A DNA stretch of 64,000 bases, taken from positions 186,001 to 250,000 of the forward strand of contig JAACJP010000015.1 of assembly GCA_013368375.1 (NCBI GenBank). The letters run 5' to 3'. A program made the translations under genes and the position numbers. Below are positions 41,182 to 51,808 of this stretch, piece by piece. Numbering within the stretch: position 1 is the first letter of the stretch; every line of letters starts with the position of its first letter. The notes below the pieces were generated by a model, which had not been told where the DNA came from, ran no database searches, and saw only the letters and a list, made by a program, of their open reading frames with translations. Source of the stretch: Tricholomella constricta. Lineage: Eukaryota; Basidiomycota; Agaricomycetes; Agaricales; Lyophyllaceae.

Positions 41182-44100
41182 TTGACGGACTCAAACATCA
41201 CACAAAACAATATGACTACTGCTGCACACAACCCCCCCTCGTTCCCCGACGAACAGCAGTTCGACGGGACAAACTACGTCAACTTTAAAGACAGAGTACT
41301 AATCGCAGCCAGGCTGCGCGGCGCGCGAGGCTACCTCGACGGCACCATACAGAAACCATCTCCCTTGTCCGAGGGAGCCGTACCTCCTGGAACCACAGAA
41401 TGGCCGGACACCTCGCCGTCTCCCATAGAGTGGGAGATGAGGGATGCTTGGGCGCTCGCGCTGATCGTACACAACTCAAAAAATCCTGTTGGTTTCGGTA
41501 TTAAGATGGGGGGAACAGCGGCCGAAGCCTGGAAGTCACTCACCGAGGCATACGGGATGGCATCTGAACTTGCGGCCGTCGGCACAGAAAAGACTTTACG
41601 CTCCACCATGTACACAGATGGCGGCGACTTCCTCGCGCATCTGGCGGATCTTCGAACCAAGTGGAACCAAGCCACGGAGAAGGGCGCAAAGATCGATGAT
41701 GGGACATTCCGCACCATTGTGCTCGCGTCCATGCCAGCGTCGTGGAATACAATAGTCGCCAGCATATACACCACCAAGACTTCTGCCGAAGCTATTGCGA
41801 GCATGACAATCCATTGGGACCGCCTAGTGGCCCAAGGGGCCACTGCCGGCACTACGTCCACTGCGCTGCAGGCCCGCGCCACCACACAAAAACCGAAATT
41901 TGTTTGTATCAATTCGAACTGCGGGCGCACCGGCCACACGATTGAGAACTGCTATTGGAAAGGGGGAGGGAAAGAAGGTCAATTCCCTGCAAATTTTCGT
42001 AGCCGTGGACGCACCGATACAACGAGCAGCACCACCAGTACTGTAGTGACGCCCACTACAGCAACCCCAACTGCCAAAATCGCAAACGCGAACCCTAGCA
42101 CTAATTCCACCATCACATATGCTCTGCTTGCCCAGAGACCCTTCTCACCCATCGCATTCTACGGAGAAGGTATGATTGCTTTGGAGGCGAAACATGAGTA
42201 CGCCACACAGTACCTATCGATAGCCGATGCATACCTGTCAGACTCCTCCGTCAAAGGCGACACGACGGCTATGAGGGCGAGCGTGGGCGAGATACAGACC
42301 TACGCCAACTCCGGTGCTAGCGACCACTGTTTCGTCGACAGAGAGGCCTTCGAAGACTATCAGGAACTCTCCACGCCACTCTTCGGCCAGTCCGCATCTA
42401 GAGACGGAAGGTTCAGCATCGTCGGCCATGGGACAGTTAAGAAAGAAGTAACTACAAATGGCTTGACATCGCAATTGTCCTTCCGCGGCGCACTCCATAC
42501 CCCAGACCTGTCGGCAAACTTAATATCAATTGCCAAGTTCGATGCAGCCGGATTCTCTGTCACCTTCAGCAATGGCCAAGCGATTTTCCGTGACCCGGAA
42601 GGTCGAGTTATTATGGCGGGAAAAGGAGCGAATGGGATGTACACACTCGAGGAGTTTGACGAGAAACTGCCCACGCAGGTGATGGTAGCCCGCTCCCTAG
42701 CAATACCGACGAGCCTCGATGTTTGGCACCGCCGTTTTGGCCATGCCGGAGTGTCAGCCATTCGAAACCTGGCAAGGAAAGGGTTAGTCGATGGGTTGAA
42801 TATCCAGGGAGATCTGGAGGTCAAGGGGTTATGCGAGGACTGCATTTATGGTAAACATGCTGCTCGGACGTACGATGGAGAGGTCACACCAGAGACTGAA
42901 CCAAACGAGCGCGTCCATATCGATCTGTGGGGTCCTGCATCGACTGCGTCACTTGGGGGAGCATTATACATGATGCTGGCTGTGGATGGGGGCACGACGC
43001 GCATGGTGGGCACTTACCTATCCCGAAAGGATGCGACCACCACCCTCTCAGCCTTCACTGCTTATCACCGCGCGTCCGAGCGACAGACAGGAAAGAAGTT
43101 GCGGATTGTACGCATCGACGCGGGGAAAGAGTGACTGAATGAGAAGTGGTTTGAGTACTGCACCGCGGAGGGAATTGTCCTGGAGATAAGCACACCGTAC
43201 GCTCATGCCCAGAATGGCCTCGCCGAACGGTCCATCCGCACCATCATCGAAGCTGTCAGATGTATGCTCGCGGACAGCGGACTTGCAAAATACCTTTGGG
43301 CAGAGGCCGCAGCCACAGCGATCACCACCAGAAACCTACTCCCCTCATCTCGCCATGCAGACCTGGTACCGGAGGAAGGATGGACGGGCAGCCGCCAGGG
43401 CGTCGCACACTTGCGCCCATTTGGGTGCACGGCTTTTGCAAAAATCCCCGAGGAGTTGATCAAGTCCAAATTGGATCCGAGGTCGATCAAATACGTCATG
43501 ATCGGCTACTCGGACAACGGATACAAATTGTACGATCAGGGAACCCGATCGGTCATTACTAGCCGAGATGTGATCTTCAAAGAAGGCGTCGGGCATCGCG
43601 CCCTCACTGTTCTCGAAGACGACGACCTGACCTCCCCGGTGGTGCCAGAGGCCAACCCTGCTGTGCCTGGGGTGCTCCTCCCAAAACAGCCCATTGCCCC
43701 ATGACTCCGCATCACAGATGGACCGCTTCACGAACCGACGAGCGCCACACCCAGCAACACCACTGCGCCTTCCCCAGACACACCTGCCACATCACTCCCT
43801 GACAGCGATATCGACCTCCCTCTGGCCCTGCGTTGTCAACCGCGGAATGCCAAAGTTACTCCGGCTCTTAATGCGGCCCGCCAGAGCTTGCAGACGGAAC
43901 GTGAGGCACGCGCCGCCCGGGAAGAGTGGGCGATGGGCCAGAAGCCCCCACAAGCGCTCCTCGCATCAGATATCTACCAACTAGGTGCTACGTTGGACAA
44001 GACGAGTGAGTTGTATGTACCGAAGCATTACGGGGAGGCGATGATGCGGCCAGACCTTTGGGTTCCTGCTATGGAGGCGGAACTCAATTCCCTTCGGGAG

Positions 44101-44996
44101 AAGGAGGTATTTCGTCTTGTGCCGGAGTCCTCGGTACCCCTGAGCAAGAAGGTTATCGGATGCATGTGGGTATTCGCCAACAAATTCGATGCGGAAGGGA
44201 ATATCGTGCGGCGGAAGGCCAGGCTGGTTGCAAAAGGGTATTCACAGGTGGCCGGGGAGGATTTCGATCAGACGTACACCAACAGTTTATGGCCGATAAG
44301 CCGTACCGTGAACTTCTTGGTTCGCTTATGTGGGCGCAAGTCGCAACGCGCCCCGACCTCTCGTACGCAGTTGGATTACTCGCCCATTTTCAAACAAACC
44401 CCGGTCCTAGTCACTGGAACGCGCTACTCTACATCCTAGGATACATCAAAGGGACGTTGGACTATCGTATCACGTACGGAACGGAGAAGGGGTCATCGAT
44501 CAAGCCGATCGGGTATGTGGACGCGGATTATGGGGGAGACTTGGACACTCGTCGCTCGACTGCCGGGTACGTGTTCATGATCGGTGGTGGACCCATCTCG
44601 TGGAGCTCTAAGCGACAGGCTACGGTGGCCCTGTCCACTACCGAGGCCGAATACATGGCCATGACTCGCGGCACCCAACAAGGACTATGGATGCACAACT
44701 TCTTAATTGAACTGGACCTCCCGCAGGATCTCCCGGTCATCATCCGTGTCGACAATAATTCGGCCATTGCCTTAGCCGGGTCCACGAAAGGACACTCTCG
44801 CGCTAAACATATAGATATACGTCACCATTATGTCCGCGAGCGTGTACAAGAGGGCGATGTTTCTATCATCCACATTCCTTCCACCGAAAATCTCGCCGAT
44901 CTTTTCACCAAGTTCCTCCCTCGCGTGACACACGAGTACCTCATCGCTCTCCTCGGTCTTCGGACTGGTCCTGGACGCCAGGGGAAGTGTTGAGTA
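41182..44996 (+). pseudogene. Copia element 2 gag-pol, decayed
   Basis: The first frame (650 codons to 43134) has Gag (FDGTNYVNFKDRVLIAARL) and a zinc knuckle-like CINSNCGRTGHTIENC. The protease motif is ANSGAS, with the catalytic aspartate replaced by asparagine. The pre-integrase domain and the start of the integrase (HIDLWGPAS) follow. A TGA at 43132-43134 and another stop at 43702-43704 interrupt integrase and linker. RT begins (GCMWVFANKFDAEGNIVRRK, GEDFDQTYT) but most of the palm including YVDD is missing at about 44285. Reading resumes, shifted, in RT thumb and RNase H (YVDADYGGDLDTRRS, STTEAEYMAM) to the 3' LTR. Confidence 0.93.
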
Positions 44997-45402
44997 TGCC
45001 TTACCAGGACGTCTCAATCATTCTATTACATTCTCTCGATCACTACCTTCCACTTTGGGATCGTGTCTTGATGCCGAGCATCGAGACTCTATTCATTCAC
45101 CGCTGCGCGGCTTATCTCTGTTCCGGAAGTTTTACATAGGCTTCGGAATCCGTAGTAGGGCCCCCTCAGTCGTCTACCACACCGTGAAAGACTCTGAGGG
45201 TGAGCCATCTTTTATTTAATTAAACCTCGGTACTTTACTGACTACCTGTAGTTAACGTGTCTACGATTATCTACAGGTACACAATATCAGTCGTCTACCA
45301 CACCGTGAAAGACTCTGAGGTTAACGTGTCTACGATTATCTACAAGAGGAGAGAGAGAGAGGAGTAGGAGACGACACCGACGCAGACGGGGAGGGAGAAT
45401 AG

Positions 45403-46042
45403 AGAACAAAGGAACGGAACCAAAGACGCCAACATCAAACACCACCCGCCCACTCAGGCAAAACCGACGAATACAACGATAACAACGAGGAAAGACGAAC
45501 GAACTAACAGCGAAGAGAAAACGAGGAGAGCAGAGAAGAGAGGAAAGGAGGAAGGAGAGACGAGAAGAGCACGAGGGAGGGCAAACAGGCCCGAAGACGA
45601 ACACACGAGCAAGCTGGAACACGTACGCCCAAACCCAACCAGACGCACCAAGACACCCCACTTCCACTTCTACGACAACACACCAACAACACAGCGAGAC
45701 AAACTCACAGGCCCCCAGCCCGAACGAGTCCGAGTTTGACTGGGTCAAAAACATTTTCACTTCATTTTATTTTTCGCTTCTCAATTTATTCTCACCGACA
45801 CCCTACTATATACCCATACCCTATGACCACATGCCCACCATGAACTAACCACCTTACTTCCTCATAAACCCACTACAACCTCGCACGTCAACCGCTACAT
45901 CACAATGAACGATAGTAACTACACATAGAGACTACTAGATCCACTGACCGACACCACCACACATCCCCATTTCTTTACTACTATTTGGCCCCGCCCTGCC
46001 CCTTAGCTCTACAGTGTAGCTTGAAAGGCAGAATAAACTGAA
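45403..46042 (+). other. LINE copy 2 3' UTR
   Basis: Purine-rich sequence after the ORF2 stop, then a T/C-rich part with AATAAA near 46031 just before the (ATC)6 tail. A 157-codon ORF on the minus strand (45287-45760) is low-complexity C/S/V-rich sequence that spans the Copia junction and was rejected as a gene. Confidence 0.7.
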
Positions 46043-46129
46043 ATCATCATCATCATCATCCTCCGTCGATGCTAAGCGTGACGGCGAGGCTGACTTTGTG
46101 AGTTGTCGCCGTCAATTAACGCACCACTT

Positions 46130-46153
<24 letters not shown>
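46043..46153. repeat. (ATC)6 LINE tail, 70-bp spacer with hairpin, and A24 run
   Basis: The LINE-type tail at 46043-46060 is followed by about 70 bp of unassigned sequence. That spacer contains the inverted pair TGACGGCGA/TCGCCGTCA (about 46079 and 46105), which can form a 9-bp stem. Then comes an uninterrupted run of 24 A (46130-46153). The Plavaka coding sequence starts right after the A run. The piece could be a 3' transduction of the LINE or a separate tiny retrocopy. Confidence 0.55.
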
Positions 46154-46160
<7 letters not shown>

Positions 46161-49075
46161 GAGCTCATGGACATCTGGGCAGCTTATAATTCCGTAAACT
46201 CTCAGGATCCCAATGACGACCCACCTCCACCACCTTTCGCAAATTCTGCCGACCTTTACAATACGATTGATTGATTACCTGAGAATGACGCTGGCATAGC
46301 CACTTGGATGACAACTGCATATGAAGTCTGGTTTCGCGACCCCCTCAAGCTCATGGAAGCCCAAATAGGCAATCCAGACTTCAATGGCGAGATGGATTAC
46401 GGTGCCAAGCGAGTATTTGGCCCAGATGGAAAGTGTATCTGGGGAGATACTATGTCGAGCAACTGGGCATGGGACCAATCGGTACCAAATCGGTACGTGG
46501 CTTGAAACCTGATGTCATTTTTGATGCTGACGTGCGGGTACATTATCGCTGAAGATCCCGAGACTCATGGTGCTATGTTTGCACCCATTATTCTCGGGAG
46601 TGATAAGACGACAGTCTCAGTCGCCACGGGACATAATGAGTACTATCCGCTTTACGGTGCCATCAGCAACACAGAATCATGTCCGGCGATCTCACAGGAA
46701 CTCCCTGGCCCTTCTTGGATTTTTAGCCATCCCAAAAAGTATGTCTCTTCTCGTGCAGGTCTGAACCTTTACTGATGTTCGAGATCATGACAGCCAACAA
46801 ACAATTTCAGGACAGCCTCGAATTTCGCAAGTTTCGCCGGCAACTTTTCCATACATCTCTCGCACGGATCCTCCTTCCACTCAAACCATGGATGACAAAG
46901 CCTCGCATTACCCAGTGCGCCGACGGACACTTCCGACGTGTTATATATGGCATAGGCCCTTATATTGCTGACTATCCAGAGCAGGTGCTTTTGGCGTCTG
47001 TTGTTTCCGGATGGTGCGCCAAGTATGTTGCAACCTATTATAATCAATTCACAATCAACTGACTTGTATTCAGGTGTACAGCTAGCTCAATGGACCTCGA
47101 CGGCGATCCGTCGGCCATTCCTCGATCACATGAACACACTGACAGGTTACGAGACCTTGTGGCAGATGACCTCAAGGCCCTATGGGATGGTTACGGTATA
47201 GTGGGTGATATCATTGTTAGTTCTAATGTTGCATGATTCCGGACAAACCCATGCTCACTGCTTCCATCATAGCCATTCACCACTCATTTTCCTCGGGGAA
47301 ACATTCACGAAGTCCTTGCGCCCGATTTGCTCCACCAGATCATTAAAGGAACATTCAAGGATCACATCGTTCTATGGGTCGGCAAATATCTTGAGCTGGT
47401 GCATGGATCTGCGAAGGCAAAGGAGATTCTGGCAGATATTGACCGTCGGTGAGTACTTCTCTTTTTTGGAAGGCCGCGCTCCGATCTGCTGACACAACTT
47501 TTGAAAGAATTGCTGCAGCCCCATCGTTTCCGGGTCTTCGTCAATTCCCTGAGGGCCGCGGCTTCAAACAATGGACTGGTGACGATTCAAAGGCTCTCAT
47601 GAAGGTACGACAGACAATTCTGAGACCTCCTTTTGACTCACTTCGGGTTTTCGAAGGTTTATCTCCCCGCAGTTGTTGGCCATGTCCCAGCTCAGATGGT
47701 CCGTGCCATCAGCGCCTTTTTGGAGTTCTGTTATCTTGTGCGACGCTCAGAAGTCAACGAAGACACGTTGAAAGCCATCGGAAATGCTGTTTCACAATAC
47801 CACGAGGAACGACAAATTTTTGTTCAATCTGGGGTCCGAGAAGATTTTTGCCTGCCTCGCCAACACGCAATGATCCATTACCGCCTTCTTATCCAGCAAT
47901 TCGGTGCCCCTAACGGGCTCTGCTCTTCGATTACGGAATCCAAGCATATCAAGGTGGTGAAAGAACCTTGGCGGCGCTCCAGTCGCAATCAACCCCTCGG
48001 CCAAATGCTTCTCACCAACCAGCGCTTGGACAAGCTGGCTGCTGCTCGTGTCGACTTCGAAGCACGCGGGATGCTCAACGGACTGACACTCACCCCTGTT
48101 CCCCCACCTGCCCCACCTCCATCGGTTCATGGTGAAGACCTTAAGGCTGACCAAGGGATGACATCGCTTGGGGACATGAAGCTTGCGAGAAAACCTGGTA
48201 CGATGACCTTTGCTCATGATATGTCTATTTTGACATTTCCTTCATCTCTCAGCCCCGAAATACCCGAAATTGCTCAACCTCCTTTCCCCGTTCCTTCAGC
48301 AGCCTCGCCTGCCCGAATACATTCGCCGTTTCCTCTATGACCAGCTCCATCCAAATTCCGAAATTTTCGGGATGGATGTCGAGCTCAATGACTGTCCAAC
48401 CATCAGTGATACCCTTCGCATTGATGTGTTTCACTCTGCCGTCTCCACATTTTATGCTCCCAGTGACCTGTCAGGGATTGGAGGGATGCATCGCGAGCGC
48501 ATACACGTAACTCATCAGGAAAAACCTCCCGCGATAAAAATGTGTGAATTAGGAAGAATTATTACAAAAGACTATAATTCATTGAATGCGACATAAGGCT
48601 ACTCAATTTTGACCGATTACGAGCTTACTGAATAATGTAAAAGAAATCATGGATAATTTAACGTCAATATACATTAAAGTGCGTATGAGGGTCTTTGAAG
48701 GAATTGACAAAAGAAGAAGGACAGATATCGAGAACATTTTGGCTTGTCCAGCTCGGCGGAACGGCGGGACCCCATTTAGGTAGAAGGTGCACACTACGCT
48801 GAATAATCGACACTGGGATCACTGAGGCAATACGCCCCCCCATCTGTAAAGCATCACCAAATCTCCAAATGCTTTTGCTTCCGGCTTTCGGGTATTTGAC
48901 TTTCTCCGGTCACTTTTGCTTAAGTGGGCTTTTGCGACTTTTTTTTTACCTTTTGCTTGTGCTTTCATACCTTGAATGTCTATTGCTTATAATAATAATG
49001 TCTTTGGCCTTTTGAAAGTTGTAAGCTACTTTGGTTAGACACTGCACTAACTCGCGCAGGTGAAAAATATTTTAC

Positions 49076-49157
49076 CCGCGGGGAATTGAACTCACAATGT
49101 CACATAGTAGAGGTAAGTTGTAGACATGGTCATAACAACCACTGGACCACATCGTCA
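49076..49157 (-). other. tRNA-like sequence with A-box and B-box matches
   Basis: On the minus strand, TGGTCCAGTGG (A-box-like, as in eukaryotic tRNA-Glu) is followed about 45 bases later by GAGTTCAATTCC (B-box consensus GGTTCRANYCC with one change). The acceptor and T stems do not pair, so it is not a working tRNA. It may be a tRNA pseudogene or a SINE head. It lies inside the Pack-type element. Confidence 0.4.
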
Positions 49158-49207
49158 TTTATATTACAGCCTCACCTCCACAACTTAATCACGTCCAGCA
49201 CTGGCCT

Positions 49208-50023
49208 TTGAACGTGCAGAAAGTTTTTTCTAAGGTGCTTTCAAACTCCGCTACTCCGCATCCACCCGCCGTCTTGATCCACTCAGCCTCACTGGCCCGC
49301 CATGCCCTGCGATGCTGCCTTACTCTGCCAACCCTCGAGCCTCGAGAGGAATGTCGTGCATGGACAGGACCGGCGGAGCTGGGGATGCTCTGTATTGAGG
49401 TTGAACAAGGAGAAGTCGAGCACGCCTTGACCAAAGCCGTAAGTCGTCAACTTGCACTCAAACTGTTGGCTGAGTCTTCGTCTCTCCAGCTACTTATCGC
49501 ACAAAAGGTGCGTGGCTAAACTCGCTTTTCAAACTCGGACTAACCGCACTCTCCAGCACCCAGTGCTCGCGTTATACACACCCTACCTGACGATCCTCTC
49601 CGCCCGCCTCGCCAGCCCAAAAATTCAAGCCCACACCCTCCGCCCCAGCCACCACCACCAGCCCCCCACACCTCTACTTCGCCGCCCATCTCGCTCTCAT
49701 CCACACCCACACCTGCGCCGCTGACCACACCCCCTCCGCCCTCCAAAAGTGCCTCGCCACCCTCCAAGACATGCACACCGCCGCCGCCGCCCTCTCTGCC
49801 CACCCCACACACCCCAACCTCATCCTCCTCCTCGTGCATGCCATCCGCCTCCAGCTGCTCATCCGCCACGGCGTCTGGGCGAGTGTTGCGTCTGCCCTTG
49901 CAGACACCGAAGCTGCGTTTGAGGCGTACGAGGGGAGGAGCATTCTCGTGCATGCTGACCTGCCTGCGGCCCCCCAGGTGCACCCGAACTCGATCCCGCC
50001 GGCGCTGCGTGTGCATGTGTCAG
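49208..50023 (+). pseudogene. MAU2/SCC4-like cohesin loader fragment captured in a TIR element
   Basis: Exon 1 (to 49438) ends with CIEVEQGEVEHALTKA. An 18-nt exon (49490-49507) gives LLIAQK, and exon 3 (from 49557) begins HPVLALYTPYLTILSARLAS. This helical TPR-like order resembles the N-terminal part of fungal MAU2/SCC4, which with SCC2 loads cohesin on chromosomes. A frame change near 49640-49665 leads to HLALIHTHTCAADHTPSALQ and LLVHAIRLQLLIRHGVWASV in another frame, so the copy is decayed. Intact introns show capture at the DNA level, not from mRNA. The assignment is from memory of family patterns and is moderate. Confidence 0.5.
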
Positions 50024-50269
50024 GTATGTGATTCGCTCTTCGTATTCATACATCGACTGAGACCTTCACAGGGTTACGATCGACGCCGCCCATTCCGGAG
50101 CAGCGCCGCCATCCAAGCTGCCTTCTTCAAAGATGGCGGCCTTGGACTTCAACGCCACCAGCAATTCAAGTCGTCACTTTCCACTGCTCCGGGGGAGCTC
50201 GAGATCCGATCTATATGCTGACACTGGTTGCTACTGCTGTAAGTCAAAATACAGTTTGTGATCTCAACG

Positions 50270-50570
50270 TTCAGTGGTCCGACATTTTTCGACTTCAGAT
50301 ACACGTGGTTCTGAAACAGTTACAGACTGGAACACCCACCGAATTTGCCGGAAAGATTTTCGACAGCACATACAAGGCACATTTCCTCCTCATCCGAGAT
50401 ATACCACAAGCTCATGCACGATGTTTATCAAGATGTGAGGTAATGGTCGACTTTCATCTTGCATTGTTCTTCTTTCGGCTGATGTCTCTTTTTTATGTAG
50501 CAAAGCTCATCAGGAGGCCACGCTGGAAGAAATTTTGAAGGATGTTGATTGGGATGCAATGGTCGAGTAG
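50270..50570 (+). pseudogene. Second captured 3' gene fragment, unrecognised
   Basis: After a possible acceptor near 50275, two ORF pieces read WSDIFRLQIHVVLKQLQTGT and, in a shifted frame, YHKLMHDVYQDV. A 61-base GT-AG intron (about 50440-50500) joins this to a final exon KAHQEATLEEILKDVDWDAM and a TAG at 50568-50570. It looks like the 3' end of a host gene. I cannot name the parent. It may belong to the same gene as the MAU2-like fragment or to another. Confidence 0.35.
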
Positions 50571-51315
50571 TTTAGATTCGGCAATGATTCAACGTAATCT
50601 TTTTTCTATGATAGCTCAATTGTTGCACTCCGTCAAATGCTCAGATCTATTCTCTTTCACAATACTATACTGAATCAAGGAAATACAACAGATAAACGGT
50701 ACCCAAAGGGTGTTCATTCGCGTGCTTTACCAGTAAATTATCAGTAATTACTTGCTAAATTCTCAGGGGGCCGGAATAAGTAGCTCTTTCCGCTCAAAAC
50801 AGAGAAACACCGCTAAGCGTGCTAATCTATACAATTATCTACCTTACAGACAATTCGGCAGAATTCACAATCATTTATCAAGGAAGGTTTTTCCTGATGC
50901 TCCATCATGGAAAAATGGCCCAGGCCGGTTCGATTGTGTCTTCATCGAGACCGGCAGTGACGACGATCTAAAGGGATTCAAAGGCCTTCATGTGGCTCGA
51001 GTTCTGCTTTTCTTTAGGTTTATGTATGATGGGACCACTTACCCTTGCTCGCTGGTTCAGTGGTTCAACACCTACGGTGAGTCACCATGTGACGAAACTG
51101 GCATGTGGAGGGTTAGACCTGACACGGATGCTTTGGGACGCCGTGCCACATCTGTTATTCATATTGACTCAATTCTTCGGGCTGCCCATATAATAGGATG
51201 TTGTGGTAACCGCATGCTCCCTTGGCGATTTTCGTACACAGACACGTTACATTCGTTCCAGTCCTACTATGTAAATAAGTATGCAGATCACCATGCCCAT
51301 GAGATTGCTTTTTGA

Positions 51316-51583
51316 ATATTTTGCTTCCGAGTCACTGGCACATTTCATTGACTGACACTTGACTGACACTGCAAAAGCCGTAAAGATTCAAGTTCGGACT
51401 GAAAGACATGGAACATTTGAAAGACGTGCTCCAAGTAAACGATAGAAGTGAAAGTATGAAATGTAGAAGCGATAGACATGTAAGTTACTCAAGTCGAAGT
51501 CAACGCCTGAATTGCTAAAGTAGAGACTTCGAAGACACTCAAGTCCAAGTTGAAGACGATAAGTTATTTGTTTAGAAGTCAAA
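51316..51583. other. Subterminal region of Plavaka B
   Basis: Purine-rich sequence after the transposase B stop with repeated gaaagac and caagtcgaagtcaa-like words, as expected for subterminal binding repeats. Plavaka A inserted at its right end (51584), so the true terminus of B is displaced or lost. Confidence 0.45.
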
Positions 51584-51808
51584 CATCAGCATTTCGGCCA
51601 TTCTCGCTTTTGTATCTTGGTCTTTGATGCGGCTCTCTTATGTATCTTGATCTTCGCTACCACCTCCTTTGACATCTTCATCTTCTGCGCTCTATCTCAA
51701 CACATCTTTGACTTCAGACATGTTTTCCGGTTCCCAGTGTTTGATTTGTCTTCCACATCATGGTCAAATATGCAATGTAGCTAGGCCTCGAATATAGTAA
51801 AATGTTAA

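Larger units (their letters stand above)
40775..45344 (+). mobile_element. Ty1/Copia element 2, inserted in LINE ORF2
   Basis: Two 357-bp LTRs (TGTTGAGTATGCC...GATTATCTACA) at 40775-41131 and 44988-45344 are flanked by a perfect AGAGG duplication (40770-40774 and 45345-45349). The LTRs differ at about 5 positions (1.4%), so it is younger than the Gypsy and older than Copia element 1. The internal region carries stops and a large RT deletion and cannot be autonomous. Both LTRs contain an internal repeat: cagtcgtctaccacaccgtg and tacgattatctaca each occur twice. Confidence 0.96.
36661..45402 (+). pseudogene. LINE ORF2: endonuclease, RT, RNase H, zinc motif; disrupted
   Basis: Segments in order: AP endonuclease (36661-37860, with SGDWNQHHPDW and GSDHHTIRW); an in-frame TGA at 37861 where copy 1 has CGC; RT (38005-38840, FGGRPNSS, TFDISGYFDNVNHASLL, GIPQGSPVSPILSI, MYIDD). 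A frameshift follows near 38840-38865. Next are the RT thumb and RNase H (LVYSDGSMLDD, YDAELTGLVVAA, YADNTAAV), a second shift near 40120, then WCPGHTAVKGNKRADEEA and a C-terminal zinc motif CPCGEDTQMHVEHIIKHC. Copia element 2 interrupts at 40775. The acidic tail resumes at 45350 and ends in TAG at 45400-45402. Confidence 0.88.
35757..46060 (+). mobile_element. LINE copy 2, 5'-truncated and broken, carrying Copia element 2
   Basis: Colinear with copy 1 from the middle of ORF1 on. It contains the rest of ORF2, a 3' UTR with AATAAA near 46031, and a terminal (ATC)6 run at 46043-46060, as expected for LINE tails. The 5' truncation at about 35751-35757 is typical of target-primed integration. ORF2 is inactivated by a TGA (37861), at least two frameshifts and the Copia insertion at 40775-45344. 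Confidence 0.92.
48513..50899. mobile_element. Non-autonomous TIR element carrying host gene fragments (Pack-type)
   Basis: The left end reads CATCAGGAAAAACCT and the right end is its exact reverse complement, AGGTTTTTCCTGATG. Weaker similarity extends to about 45 bp. A CT dinucleotide flanks both sides (48511-48512 and 50900-50901). Removing the 2387-bp element and one CT restores the Plavaka B frame (V-T-P-S-W, against S-T-D-S-W in the intact relative). CATCAG ends plus a 2-bp duplication match the Plavaka elements here. Inside there is no transposase, only a MAU2/SCC4-like fragment with introns, a second fragment and a tRNA-like stretch. This is the structure of a Pack-type transposon. Confidence 0.8.
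46154..51315 (+). pseudogene. Plavaka transposase B, 5'-truncated and interrupted
   Basis: Exons across 46154-48512 and 50900-51315 align in order with the transposase at 51809-55096. Seen are FRDPLKLMEAQIGNPDF, MSSNWAWDQ, LGSDKTTVSVATGHNEYYPL, KFRRQLFHTSLARI, YIADYPEQVLLASVV, HQIIKGTFKDHIVLWV, FPEGRGFKQWTGDDSKALMK, NGLCSSITESKHIK, STFYAPSDLSG and the closing VNKYADHHAHEIAF. The N terminus, including the zinc finger, is missing at the A24 run. A TGA occurs near 46272. A TIR element (48513-50899) splits the C-terminal part between V-T and P-S-W codons. Confidence 0.88.

Noticed and set aside
45287..45760. 157-codon minus-strand ORF rich in C, S, V and L
   Set aside because: Low-complexity antisense of LINE 3' UTR that crosses the Copia LTR junction, so it could not predate the insertion.
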